From Allobaculum mucilyticum (GTDB lineage Bacteria; Bacillota_I; Bacilli_A; Erysipelotrichales; Erysipelotrichaceae): a stretch of 64,000 bases of DNA. Every line of letters begins with the position of its first letter. The first letter of the stretch is position 1. Below are positions 27,084-35,064 of this stretch, one piece after another. Location of the stretch: the NCBI RefSeq assembly GCF_022701195.1, contig NZ_CP078089.1, forward strand, positions 1,488,001 to 1,552,000, in the 5' to 3' direction. The position numbers and the translations under genes are program-made. The notes beneath the pieces were generated by a model. That model did not search any database. It was not told the DNA's origin and saw only the letters and a program-made list of their open reading frames with translations.

Positions 27084-28823
27084 CTAATCGTCCTGGATGA
27101 TCAGATTCGGTATACGCTTTTTCAACTCTTCTTCGACGTTCAGTTCGCTCTCAGGCGTTTTCAGCTCAATCTGAATATTTGTCTTCTCTGGCAGTGTTTT
27201 AGCCTCAGAACGCGTTCTAAACGCCGAGATTAACTGTTTCAGCTCGTTTCGTGTAATCGCAAATACCTTTTTGGGTGTTCCTAACAGCTGATCTGTGAAA
27301 TATTCGAAGCCTTCCTCTTCCTGGAGGTAGTTGATCTGATCTTTCTCAAGGGCTCCAGCAGTACTGAGCAGCAGGTAGTTCGGACCGCTTGCTCCGATCT
27401 GCGTTCCTTTGAGTGCATTTGCAAATTTCGCCAGTTTCATATCGTGCAGATAACTGTCCAGATTCGCCATGTGATCATTATCTGACTTTTTGAAATCTTT
27501 ATTTGCTCCAACCAGGAGGGAAAGAAGAAAATCTTCCGTAAATCTGAATTCAGATTTCTCTTTCTTCCTATTCCCTGATGTTTCACGTGAAACATCAGAA
27601 TTCCAGAAAATAGCGGAAAGGTCCGATTTTCTATTTACTTCTCGGTTTTTTGCGGGCTGAGGCTGTGGATTCGTCCGATTTTCAGATATTGGACGAGGAG
27701 CAGATGGGGCAGATTGTGAGAAATCACGTGACTGGGGAACTGGCATCTGATTTTCATAAAGTGCCATTTTCATCAGCGTGGTTTCGATGTAATCCATCAT
27801 ATTCGAGGCATATCCGAGCTTGTTACAGAGGTCCATCAGATCTCCAGCCATATTCACACGTTTATAAGAGGGAATTGGAGCAAGAGATTTTTCGATGATT
27901 TCTCTTTTCTTCTTTGAGATCAGAGGCGTGTTCTTTGCCATGTCATAGAGAAGAGAGTCTTTGAGCAGCGAAATCATATCAGCAACCAGACGCTTCATAT
28001 CGAAGCCTTTGGTGTCGATTTCTTCCACGAATGTGATCGCCTCATTCATATGATCCGGGGTCAGGTTTTCAAAAAGCTTTCCAATTTCTTCGGTCTGAAC
28101 GACTCCATAGATTTCCCGGACGGCAGACAGTGACAGATGACCTGGTTCGTAAGCGACACACTGGTCGAGAATCGACAGCGCATCACGCATACCGCCCTGA
28201 GCCAGCTGAGCAATCAGCTCCAGGGCATCTTCTTCAACATCGATAGATTCTGCTTTGCAGACTTCCTCTAATCGTCTGACGATGTCCTGCTCGCTGACTT
28301 GGGAGAAGTCATATCTCTGACAGCGTGAAAGGATAGTAGGAAGGACTTTGTTTGGTTCGGTTGTCGCGAAAATGAAGATGACATGTTCTGGCGGTTCTTC
28401 GATCGTTTTGAGCAGAGCATTGAATGCTGCAGAGGTCATCATATGAACCTCGTCGATGATGTAGATCTTGTACTTGCCGATCATCGGAGCATAGCCGACC
28501 TGTTCGATCAGTGAACGGACATCTTCAACACCGTTGTTGGAAGCCGCGTCAATTTCATAGATATCCGGATGCGAGCCGTTCAGAGACTGTACGCAGTTCT
28601 CACAGACCATGCATGGTTTGTGTTCACCTGTACAGTTGAGCGTCCTGGCAAAGATCTTCGCGATGGAAGTTTTACCGGTTCCTCTTGGTCCGCAGAACAG
28701 ATACGCATGACCGATCCGGTCGCGCTCGATGGCGTTTTTCAGAGTCTGAACAATATGACTCTGACCAACGATCTCATCAAACGAAGCCGGCCTGTACTTG
28801 CGGTAAAGCGCCTGATAGGACAT
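27084..28823 (-). CDS. dnaX: DNA polymerase III subunits gamma/tau (DnaX)
   Basis: Clamp-loader ATPase; the tau form tethers the polymerase. 579 aa. Walker A CGPRGTGKTSIAK near residue 45, zinc module CTGEHKPCMVCENC, Walker B IYIIDEVHMM and sensor LSRCQRYDF. A Pro/Asn/Arg-rich linker (about 360-420) joins the C-terminal tau region. The linker DNA contains a perfect parS, read as the residues DVSRET, plus two ATCTGA-type palindromes. AAGGAAGG precedes the ATG. Downstream of tadA on the same strand. Confidence 0.96.
   Translation of the reverse strand: MSYQALYRKYRPASFDEIVGQSHIVQTLKNAIERDRIGHAYLFCGPRGTGKTSIAKIFARTLNCTGEHKPCMVCENCVQSLNGSHPDIYEIDAASNNGVEDVRSLIEQVGYAPMIGKYKIYIIDEVHMMTSAAFNALLKTIEEPPEHVIFIFATTEPNKVLPTILSRCQRYDFSQVSEQDIVRRLEEVCKAESIDVEEDALELIAQLAQGGMRDALSILDQCVAYEPGHLSLSAVREIYGVVQTEEIGKLFENLTPDHMNEAITFVEEIDTKGFDMKRLVADMISLLKDSLLYDMAKNTPLISKKKREIIEKSLAPIPSYKRVNMAGDLMDLCNKLGYASNMMDYIETTLMKMALYENQMPVPQSRDFSQSAPSAPRPISENRTNPQPQPAKNREVNRKSDLSAIFWNSDVSRETSGNRKKEKSEFRFTEDFLLSLLVGANKDFKKSDNDHMANLDSYLHDMKLAKFANALKGTQIGASGPNYLLLSTAGALEKDQINYLQEEEGFEYFTDQLLGTPKKVFAITRNELKQLISAFRTRSEAKTLPEKTNIQIELKTPESELNVEEELKKRIPNLIIQDD
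27541..27556. repeat. ATCTGA/TCAGAT palindrome in dnaX
   Basis: AATCTGAATTCAGATT, a perfect 16-bp palindrome 18 bp from the parS palindrome, in the segment encoding the DnaX linker. Confidence 0.65.
27579..27594. promoter_or_regulatory. parS: parS centromere site (perfect), inside dnaX
   Basis: TGTTTCACGTGAAACA, the canonical ParB/Spo0J site. The perfect palindrome extends to 24 bp (27575-27598). It lies in the region encoding the DnaX linker. The cognate parA-parB genes are at 60.9-62.7 kb, across the origin. Confidence 0.95.
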
Positions 28824-28908
28824 AAGTCATTCCTTCCTTTCCAAAGAAATATCCTGAATCTGATTCAGAGTTTTCATTCTGATCGAATCCTCCCGGATCC
28901 CGGAAAAT

Positions 28909-28922
28909 ATCTGAATTCAGAT
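28909..28922. repeat. ATCTGA/TCAGAT palindrome upstream of dnaX
   Basis: ATCTGAATTCAGAT, a perfect 14-bp palindrome in the tadA-dnaX spacer. Confidence 0.6.
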
Positions 28923-28964
28923 CAATAAACCAAGTGTTTTAAAAAGCTGAACAGGAGTACAGAA

Positions 28965-29603
28965 TCAGATTTTTTCTGATTCATCATCCTCAGTTTTCCT
29001 GTTGGTGGATGCGTTTTCCAGCATTGCTGAACAGCATTCACAGCAGCCTTCCGGTTTCTGATCTTCCATAGAAGAGCTGTTCGGATCGCCTTGAGCCTGT
29101 CTGCTTTCCTGAAGCTTCTTCAGCATTTTGAGTCTCTTCTTTTCTTCACGTCTGGCGCGGAAGAAATCCTTGAGCATCGTCGAGCATTCCTCTTCGAGAA
29201 TGCCGCCTTCATACTCTGGATGATGATTCCATTGCGGGATATCAAACATCTGTGTGACGGAGCAGACAGCGCCGGCTTTCGGGTCGGCTGCGCCAAAGTA
29301 AACGTGCCGGATTCTGGACTGTATGATCGCGCCAGAGCACATCAGGCACGGTTCAAGCGTGACATAGAGATCACAGTCCTCAAGGCGCCATGAGCCGATC
29401 TTTCTGCAGGCCTGCTGAATTGCCATAAGCTCTGCATGCTCGATTACGCTCTGTCTTGTCTCGCGGCGGTTATAGCCTCGTCCGATGATCTCTCCATCGG
29501 GGCTGACAACAATTGCACCAACGGGAACTTCGCCCTGTCTGCTGGCTTTCTGGGCGAGTCGGATAGCTCGCTTCATCATCTTTTCTTTTTCTGTCTGAGT
29601 CAT
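28965..29603 (-). CDS. tadA: tRNA-specific adenosine-34 deaminase TadA, with Cys-rich tail
   Basis: Converts A34 to inosine in tRNA-Arg(ACG). 212 aa; the catalytic domain ends near residue 155. Zinc and catalytic motifs: VIEHAELMAI (His-Ala-Glu) and TLEPCLMCSGAI (PCxxC). Beyond the usual C-terminal Arg/Lys helix there is an extra tail of about 50 residues with GCCECC and an acidic end, not typical of TadA. Located upstream of dnaX, as in many Firmicutes; the SRP RNA gene lies further upstream. The start has no clear Shine-Dalgarno site. Confidence 0.94.
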   Translation of the reverse strand: MTQTEKEKMMKRAIRLAQKASRQGEVPVGAIVVSPDGEIIGRGYNRRETRQSVIEHAELMAIQQACRKIGSWRLEDCDLYVTLEPCLMCSGAIIQSRIRHVYFGAADPKAGAVCSVTQMFDIPQWNHHPEYEGGILEEECSTMLKDFFRARREEKKRLKMLKKLQESRQAQGDPNSSSMEDQKPEGCCECCSAMLENASTNRKTEDDESEKI

Positions 29604-29894
29604 TAGTTCAATGATAACAAATCGATCCCCCAGCTCGTATCTGACTTAAGCTCTGACGGGAAAGGGAAGTGCTTAGATCACGCTTCACTTTTTCAGAGCC
29701 CTTTCCGATCCGGACAAAGCAGGCACTCCGTCCACAAAGAAACCGGAAACCTGCTTTACTCTTTTTAGGGAAAGCTGGGACAAAAAGAAGAAGTGCTCTC
29801 ACTGAAGCTTTCGATTCCAGCCCCTGCAATTACCAGATCTGCTGACCAGACCAATAAAAAAGCGGACCATTTGAGGTCCGCAAAAACTGGCAAT
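29604..29894. other. ffs-tadA spacer with successive inverted repeats
   Basis: About 290 bp with no protein gene. Three separate inverted repeats follow one another: GGAAAGGG/CCCTTTCC (29659-29706), AAAGCAGG/CCTGCTTT (29716-29757) and GAAAGCT/AGCTTTC (29770-29812). The SRP terminator lies at its right end. Confidence 0.6.
29855..29886 (-). terminator. Bidirectional terminator downstream of SRP RNA
   Basis: GCGGACC / GGTCCGC, 6-nt loop, followed on the minus strand by TTTTTT; A/T tracts flank both sides. Confidence 0.85.
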
Positions 29895-29982
29895 AAAAAA
29901 ACTACTACTCATGGCAGAGCCCGCACGGTGCTGCTTCATTCCTGACCTGACACGGTTAGCAAGATGCCATAGTAGTAGCTCA
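29895..29982 (-). ncRNA. ffs: Small signal recognition particle RNA (4.5S type)
   Basis: The minus strand reads GTCAGGTCAGGAATGAAGCA in the position of SRP domain IV: a GGAA tetraloop within the conserved CAGGTC...GAAGCAG context bound by Ffh. The RNA is closed by an outer stem CTACTACT/AGTAGTAG plus TGGCA/TGCCA, and ends in a T-run (29895-29901). About 80-90 nt with no Alu domain, unlike the long Bacillus RNA. Position next to tadA-dnaX matches Firmicute synteny. Ends are approximate. Confidence 0.92.
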
Positions 29983-30395
29983 ATCAGTCTAACAGACCCG
30001 AATGATAAAAACAACTGGGAACCAAATTTTCGCCAGACACCCTGATCTAGCCAGAGCAGCAGGGAAATAAACTGGGTAGACAAGTCTGTTCTGCTTAGGA
30101 TCGATTTTCTGAATAATAGATCAGATTTCATACCGAGTGTTATCGACGGACTTCATTAAAAGTTTACAGATCTGATCTGGCGATAAAATTGTGCTGTACG
30201 AATCAGATAGCATATTCGAAAAAATGGTTCTCAGGAATTTTCCGATTTCATTCGGGATGGATCTGTGTAAACATTAACAAAGGTAAAGAAACGGAAAGAA
30301 AGCAGAGACTGTCTCTTCCTTCAATCTTCCGTTCTTCTCTTTTCTGACAGACTCTGTCTGCTAAATCTTTATATGAATTGAGTGAGGATATGATT
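29983..30395. other. Intergenic region between ffs and the lipoprotein gene
   Basis: About 410 bp with no gene. It should hold the ffs promoter (minus) and the promoter of the lipoprotein gene (plus). CAGAC/GTCTG-type short repeats lie near 30325-30360. No promoter could be assigned with confidence. Confidence 0.5.
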
Positions 30396-31139
30396 ATGAA
30401 AGTTATGCGAACTGTCACAGGGCTCATCCTGACTTCCTGCCTGCTTGGCGGATGTTCGATGGCTCTGAAATCCATTAACCTGACCGTTGATCCTAATCAG
30501 GAATTCGTAACGGATAAACCGGTTGTCATCAACTGCGAGACGGCTCCGTTCAGTGTGAAAATCAACCCGAACTCCATTGAAAACAGCGGCGGGGAATCCT
30601 GGGTAGAAAACGGCGTGATCAACTTTGAAGCGACCGAACCAGGTGAATACACACTCTCAGTCACACAGAACGACATCCGCTCGAACACGATTGTTCTGAC
30701 CATTGAGCAGGGCACGCGTCAGGTCGTTGAGACCGCTCCAGATGAGCTGACTTCTTCCAAGCGCTGGGATCCCAAAGACAACCTGTCCACCTCCTCAAAA
30801 AGCGATTCTGAAAAAGACAGGGAAGAACTGATGAGCCGCGCAGAGAAGACTGTCCAGGATAAGAAGATCACAGTTGAAGAGGCTTACCAGGACGGAGACA
30901 ACCTTGCGGATGGCGATCAGCTTGTGACCATCAACGGCTTCCTTCCTGCAGAAAAAATTCAGGATAAAGCCGGCAATACCGTTACGGCTCTGCGCGATGC
31001 AGCCAGCGGCGAATACATCATTCTGACCGGTTTTGAGCTTCCGTTCTCCAACTGCAATGCGCAGATTTCCGGAAGACTCACCCGCAATGAAGACGGCGAG
31101 CTGGTCATGAAGATGACCTACGCATCTGCCACTTACTAA
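30396..31139 (+). CDS. Putative lipoprotein of unknown function
   Basis: 247 aa. Signal peptide with lipobox LLGGC (Cys about residue 20), so it is probably anchored to the outer face of the membrane. After the Cys come an Ig-like or beta-rich segment (about 25-115), a Ser/Lys/Asp-rich linker, and a C-terminal beta region ending in Tyr. I do not recognise a family. GAGG eight bases before ATG 30396 fixes the start; two upstream in-frame starts have no site. A lone plus-strand gene in a minus-strand neighbourhood, with its own terminator. Confidence 0.8.
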   Translation: MKVMRTVTGLILTSCLLGGCSMALKSINLTVDPNQEFVTDKPVVINCETAPFSVKINPNSIENSGGESWVENGVINFEATEPGEYTLSVTQNDIRSNTIVLTIEQGTRQVVETAPDELTSSKRWDPKDNLSTSSKSDSEKDREELMSRAEKTVQDKKITVEEAYQDGDNLADGDQLVTINGFLPAEKIQDKAGNTVTALRDAASGEYIILTGFELPFSNCNAQISGRLTRNEDGELVMKMTYASATY

Positions 31140-31163
31140 GTTTCTATTCCATCAATCGATTAT

Positions 31164-31192
31164 TCAGGCGCCCCAAGCGGGCGTCTTTTTTC
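31164..31192 (+). terminator. Terminator after the lipoprotein gene
   Basis: GGCGCCC / GGGCGTC with a 5-nt loop, then TTTTTT. Confidence 0.85.
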
Positions 31193-31624
31193 TATCTGCG
31201 CTTCTCCATAACCGGGAATCAGATCTTCCGTGATCACCCGCCTTCTGCCGATCCGATCTGTCCGGCAGCCAGGAAAAGAAATGCAGAAAAGAAAAGCGAT
31301 CGCCGTCAGAACAGACAGACGAGTTGAGAAGAACCGTCTGAAACGGACGGATTTCTTTTCACATGAAAACGGAGATATTGTCCAGTAATCAGCTTCTGAG
31401 ACAGGCATTTTAATAAATATGTGAATTTTCGGGAGTATTCAGATTCAGATTTCTGCTTTTAGTATCGGGTGAATATCTGATTTTCAGATCCATATTCTTC
31501 CATCATCCATTGACCATCGCCGCTGGTAAAAATCTGAATAACAGCATCGAGGCAGGGAACTGAACGGGGAAAAAGCGGCTTCGATCTTTCATATCGCGCA
31601 GAGAAAATCGTAAACAAACAAAAA
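31193..31624. other. Intergenic region, no supported gene
   Basis: About 430 bp between convergent terminators. It contains an ATCTGATTTTCAGAT copy at 31475-31489. A minus-strand frame (31160-31408) with a hydrophobic run and a Cys lacks a ribosome site and is not called. Confidence 0.55.
31475..31489. repeat. ATCTGA/TCAGAT palindrome
   Basis: ATCTGATTTTCAGAT, identical to the copies at 16486 and 22831. Confidence 0.7.
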
Positions 31625-31646
31625 CCCTTCGCTGTTATGCGAAGGG
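31618..31646 (-). terminator. Terminator after serS
   Basis: CCCTTCGC / GCGAAGGG, 6-nt loop, minus-strand tail TTTTTGTTTG. Confidence 0.92.
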
Positions 31647-31665
31647 AAATTTGAGAAATGAACGC

Positions 31666-32961
31666 TTATTTCTTTTTGTTAGGGATCAGAACTTTCTTTC
31701 CCCCCATGTATGGCTGGAGAGCTTCTGGAATCAGAACAGATCCATCAGCCTGCAGGTTGTTTTCCAGGAATGCGATCAGCATGCGTGGAGGAGCAACGCA
31801 GGTGTTGTTGAGCGTATGAGCGAAATACTTTTTGCCTTTCTCGTCACGGACACGGATTTTCAGACGACGTGCCTGAGCATCGGTCAGATTCGAGCAGGAA
31901 CCAACTTCGAAGTATTTCTTCTGACGCGGAGACCATGCTTCAACGTCTACGGATTTGCATTTCAGATCTGCAAGGTCGCCAGAGCAGCACTCGAGAGTAC
32001 GAACTGGGATATCCAGAGTTCTGAAGAAGTCTACTGTGTTCATGTAGAGTTTGGTGAACCATTCAGCGGATTCTTCCGGTTTGCAGACGATGATCATCTC
32101 CTGCTTTTCAAACTGGTGAATACGGTAGACACCGCGCTCTTCAATACCGTGAGCACCTTTCTCTTTACGGAAGCATGGAGAGTAGGAAGTCAAGGTATAA
32201 GGCAGTTCTTTTTCATCAATAATCTGGTCGATGAAGCGGCCGATCATGGAGTGTTCGGAGGTTCCGATCAGATAGAGATCTTCGCCTTCGATCTTGTACA
32301 TCATGCCGTCCATTTCTGCGAAGGACATAACGCCGGTAACAACGTTCGAACGGATCATGTAAGGCGGAATGACATAAGTGAATCCGCGGTCAATCATGAA
32401 GTCTCTTGCGTAGGAAAGGATTGCTGAGTGGAGACGGGCGATATCGCCAACCAGGTAATAGAAGCCATTGCCGGCTACACGACGGGCTGCGTCGAGGTCG
32501 ATTCCGGCGAATGTTTCCATGATGTTGGTATGATAGGGAATTTCGAAATCAGGAACGACTGGTTCGCCAAAGCGCTGGAGTTCAACGTTTTCGCTGTCAT
32601 CCTTGCCGATTGGGACAGTCGGATCGATCATATTCGGAATCTGCATCATGGCATCGTTAACAGCCTGACGCAGTTCATCTTCTTTTTTGGACAGTTCTTC
32701 AATCTGAACGCCGAGATCTGCAGTTTCTTTTTTTGCTTCTTCAGCTTCTTCTTTTTTGCCCTGTCCCATTAACATTCCGATTTTTTTGGAAATATTTTTT
32801 CTCTGAGCACGAAGTTCATCAGCAGCCTGCTGTGTCCGACGCAGCGCTGCATCATTGGTAATGACATCATCGACAAGATGCAGTTTGTGGTGCTGAAATT
32901 TCTTTTCCATATTCTCTTTTACGAGATCTGGATTCTCCCGGACAAATTTCAAGTCGAGCAT
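31666..32961 (-). CDS. serS: Seryl-tRNA synthetase
   Basis: Class II synthetase charging tRNA-Ser (and tRNA-Sec where present). 431 aa. N-terminal coiled-coil tRNA arm (about 1-110, MLDLKFVRENPDLVKENM onward). Catalytic core with class II motifs: PPYMIRSNVV, SPCFRKEKGAHGIEERGVYR region (motif 2) and NNTCVAPPRMLIAFLEN (motif 3 with the conserved Arg). AAAGGAG precedes the start. No T-box leader was found upstream, although serS often has one in Firmicutes. Monocistronic with its own terminator. Confidence 0.97.
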   Translation of the reverse strand: MLDLKFVRENPDLVKENMEKKFQHHKLHLVDDVITNDAALRRTQQAADELRAQRKNISKKIGMLMGQGKKEEAEEAKKETADLGVQIEELSKKEDELRQAVNDAMMQIPNMIDPTVPIGKDDSENVELQRFGEPVVPDFEIPYHTNIMETFAGIDLDAARRVAGNGFYYLVGDIARLHSAILSYARDFMIDRGFTYVIPPYMIRSNVVTGVMSFAEMDGMMYKIEGEDLYLIGTSEHSMIGRFIDQIIDEKELPYTLTSYSPCFRKEKGAHGIEERGVYRIHQFEKQEMIIVCKPEESAEWFTKLYMNTVDFFRTLDIPVRTLECCSGDLADLKCKSVDVEAWSPRQKKYFEVGSCSNLTDAQARRLKIRVRDEKGKKYFAHTLNNTCVAPPRMLIAFLENNLQADGSVLIPEALQPYMGGKKVLIPNKKK

Positions 32962-33113
32962 TGTATTCTCCTTTATTATTCAGTCTTTAATCTATCACGC
33001 GACTGAAAGCGTGGCAAACACGCTTATCTGTGCATAAAGATGACTGCTAAAACTGAACGGAAAAACGATACTGTCTGATTTCTTCAAACCGCTCCCATCC
33101 CGCCTGAATGGAA

Positions 33114-33161
33114 TCGGAAAAAAGAAGCAGGCAGAAAAGATCTGCTGATCCTTCCTGCCTG
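33114..33161 (-). terminator. Terminator after the anti-sigma gene
   Basis: Minus-strand stem CAGGCAG / CTGCCTG with about 20-nt loop, then TTCTTTTTTCC. Confidence 0.75.
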
Positions 33162-33208
33162 ACTGTATACAGATATCTGAATTTCCGATTTCTTCTTCCT
33201 ATGCAGAT

Positions 33209-34246
33209 TTATCCGGCTGCCGGAAGAGTCCGGTTTAAAAACCGCTGCAGTTCAGCTTCATTTGAGAAGCCGTCTTTCATCTCTTCTTTGCTGAGAATGT
33301 CTGCAAGCTCACTCTTTGAGACGCAGAGTGTATATCCGTCTTTATCCTCCACGCGGATCTCTTCAAGCGCAGGAGTAAGCGCCAGAGTGATCAGGCATCT
33401 GTCTCTCCACTCTCTGATCTGCGACTCGATCACCTCGCGTAATGTGCAGTCTTCCGTTTTCCACACCCAGATGCGGGCATCCGGATCTTCTGTGGCATCT
33501 ATGATGAATGTGACTGGAGTATGGTCGATGGTGAAGTTTGGACGGGAAAGCTGCATCTGCTGGGTGCTTCCCGGATAGCCGTTGATATAAGGAGCATAGT
33601 AACGGCACATCGCATTAATCAGTTCTCCATCCTGGTAAACCAGCTCTCCATTTACCCTGACCTCATTTGCGCTTTGCGGAATGATGACTTCAAGAGTATC
33701 CTTCTGATTTCGCAGACCGGATCCTCCATATACGGTCAGATCACAGGTGCTGTTATCCCCATCGCAGGCGATCTGACTTTTCATAAATCCAACGGATGGA
33801 TTTGTGCTGTTCAGAACAAGAACAGACGACTCTCCATCAGCGCTTCGATACTGACTGCTCATGACAATATCCTGTGCCGACAGGCGGCTGTCCTGCACCA
33901 GCAGCCACCCGGTAGCTATTGCAAACACAATGCAGAGGACGACCATAACGGATGCGATCCAGCGGCTTTTTCGAATTGTCCTGCCTGTTTTATTCAGTGC
34001 GTTCTGAATCGGAATTTCTTCGGCATTTCTATTTCTGATTTCCGGTTCCGGCTCCTGCAGCGCCTTCAGACTGGCTGCACATTTCGGACAGTTGGCAGCA
34101 TGCTGTTCAATGCATTCAGCGCTCTTTGGACTGACGAGCCCTTCCACATATAAAGGAAGCAGATCATGAACCATTGCGCACAGCGCATCCTGATCTAGCA
34201 TCGTCTGATCCTGCCGGATCTGTTTATTCTCCAGATGATCGTTCAC
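33209..34246 (-). CDS. Probable anti-sigma factor, zinc-finger type, single membrane span
   Basis: 345 aa. The N-terminal cytoplasmic domain has a HAANCPKC motif (His-x3-Cys-x2-Cys, the ZAS anti-sigma signature) at about 50-57, then a membrane helix (WIASVMVVLCIVFAIATGW, about 95-115) and an extracytoplasmic domain of about 220 residues that I do not recognise. The likely start is GTG 34246: AGAGAGGGA lies six bases upstream and GTGA overlaps the sigma stop by 4 bp. ATG 34273 also opens the frame but lies deep in the sigma gene. It would hold the sigma factor inactive until an envelope signal arrives (family knowledge plus context). Confidence 0.85.
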   Translation of the reverse strand: MNDHLENKQIRQDQTMLDQDALCAMVHDLLPLYVEGLVSPKSAECIEQHAANCPKCAASLKALQEPEPEIRNRNAEEIPIQNALNKTGRTIRKSRWIASVMVVLCIVFAIATGWLLVQDSRLSAQDIVMSSQYRSADGESSVLVLNSTNPSVGFMKSQIACDGDNSTCDLTVYGGSGLRNQKDTLEVIIPQSANEVRVNGELVYQDGELINAMCRYYAPYINGYPGSTQQMQLSRPNFTIDHTPVTFIIDATEDPDARIWVWKTEDCTLREVIESQIREWRDRCLITLALTPALEEIRVEDKDGYTLCVSKSELADILSKEEMKDGFSNEAELQRFLNRTLPAAG

Positions 34247-34716
34247 TGTAAATCCCTCTCTTTCTTCATCCATAACTCACGGAGTTTTTCCTTTCCGCGA
34301 TAGAACATAACGCGGCTCCAGGTTTCTGTTTTTCCCAGAATCTCTCCGATTTCCCGATAGCTCATCGAACAGAAAACACGAAGATAAATGATTTCCCGGT
34401 ACGGTTCTTCCAGGTCATGAAGACAGCTGAAGACCCGCAGATCTCTTTGTTCAGGATCCATCGAGAACAGCTCCTGATCGAGCTGGACCGTCTTTTTCTG
34501 ATGGCGCATGGCATCGTTAAAAAGGTTTCTGGCAATGGCGCAGAGCCAGGAAGAAAGCGAACTGTTTCCTTTAAACTTGTCGATGCTCTTTGCGGCTTTT
34601 AGAAAGGTCTCCTGCATCAGATCTTCGGATAAAGCCGGATCATGACTGAGTGAAAGCAGATAGAGATAAACGCGTCGGGAATACGTCTGGTAAATCTGAT
34701 CAAGATCCTGATTCAT
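34243..34716 (-). CDS. ECF-type RNA polymerase sigma factor
   Basis: 157 aa, with regions 2 and 4 only. Region 2: DPALSEDLMQETFLKAAK and SSLSSWLCAIARNLFND; region 4: LEEPYREIIYLRVFCSMSYREIGEILG, a typical HTH for -35 recognition. AAAGGAG precedes the ATG. It overlaps the downstream anti-sigma gene, the usual ECF pair layout. An ECF-like promoter directly upstream suggests autoregulation. The regulated genes are unknown. Confidence 0.94.
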   Translation of the reverse strand: MNQDLDQIYQTYSRRVYLYLLSLSHDPALSEDLMQETFLKAAKSIDKFKGNSSLSSWLCAIARNLFNDAMRHQKKTVQLDQELFSMDPEQRDLRVFSCLHDLEEPYREIIYLRVFCSMSYREIGEILGKTETWSRVMFYRGKEKLRELWMKKERDLQ

Positions 34717-34738
34717 CTTTTTCTCCTTTCACTCATTA

Positions 34739-34765
34739 GACGTTTTAAGAGGTGAATTTGTTACA
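34739..34765 (-). promoter_or_regulatory. ECF-type promoter for the sigma/anti-sigma pair
   Basis: On the minus strand TGTAAC, a 17-bp spacer, then CGTC. This resembles ECF promoters (AAC in the -35 and CGTC in the -10, as for Bacillus SigM/SigW). The start codon is about 23 bp past the -10. Confidence 0.7.
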
Positions 34766-34822
34766 GAAATTTTAAAGTTTTTTTCAGCCAGTGCAGGACA
34801 ATACGCTGGAATGCTCTCTGCG

Positions 34823-34838
34823 TGTTTCACGTGAAAAA
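34823..34838. promoter_or_regulatory. parS: parS-like site, 15 of 16 matches
   Basis: TGTTTCACGTGAAAAA differs from the consensus parS in one position. It lies in the non-coding stretch between gyrA and the sigma gene, about 7 kb from the perfect site in dnaX. Confidence 0.75.
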
Positions 34839-34963
34839 ATATTGTAGAAGGAAAAGATTACTGTGTTTGCGTTTGGATGATGGGGCTCCTGGATCGTCGT
34901 GCCCTGGCCTGAAACAGCACCGTTTTCGATATGAAAAGCGGATCTGAATTCCTCTCTACAAAA

Positions 34964-34991
34964 AAAGCAGCCCGCTCATGTGGACTGCTTT
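34964..34991 (-). terminator. Terminator after gyrA
   Basis: Minus-strand AAAGCAGTCC / GGGCTGCTTT followed by TTTTTTT, about 75 bp past the gyrA stop. Confidence 0.88.
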
Positions 34992-35064
34992 TGCTATAGA
35001 TATCGGTTAAATCAGATATATCTGAAATTCAGAAGGATATTCAGATTTTCAGATTTCTGTCTGG

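Noticed and set aside
29799-30131. 110-codon minus-strand frame
   Set aside because: It runs straight through the SRP RNA gene and has no ribosome site.
31160-31408. 82-codon minus-strand frame with a hydrophobic run and a Cys, lipoprotein-like
   Set aside because: No ribosome site, overlaps the lipoprotein terminator, and the Cys context is not a proper lipobox.
32962-33113. Possible T-box leader of serS
   Set aside because: No T-box sequence (AGGGTGGNACCGCG-like) was found on the minus strand; only a short AAGCGTG/CACGCTT hairpin is present.
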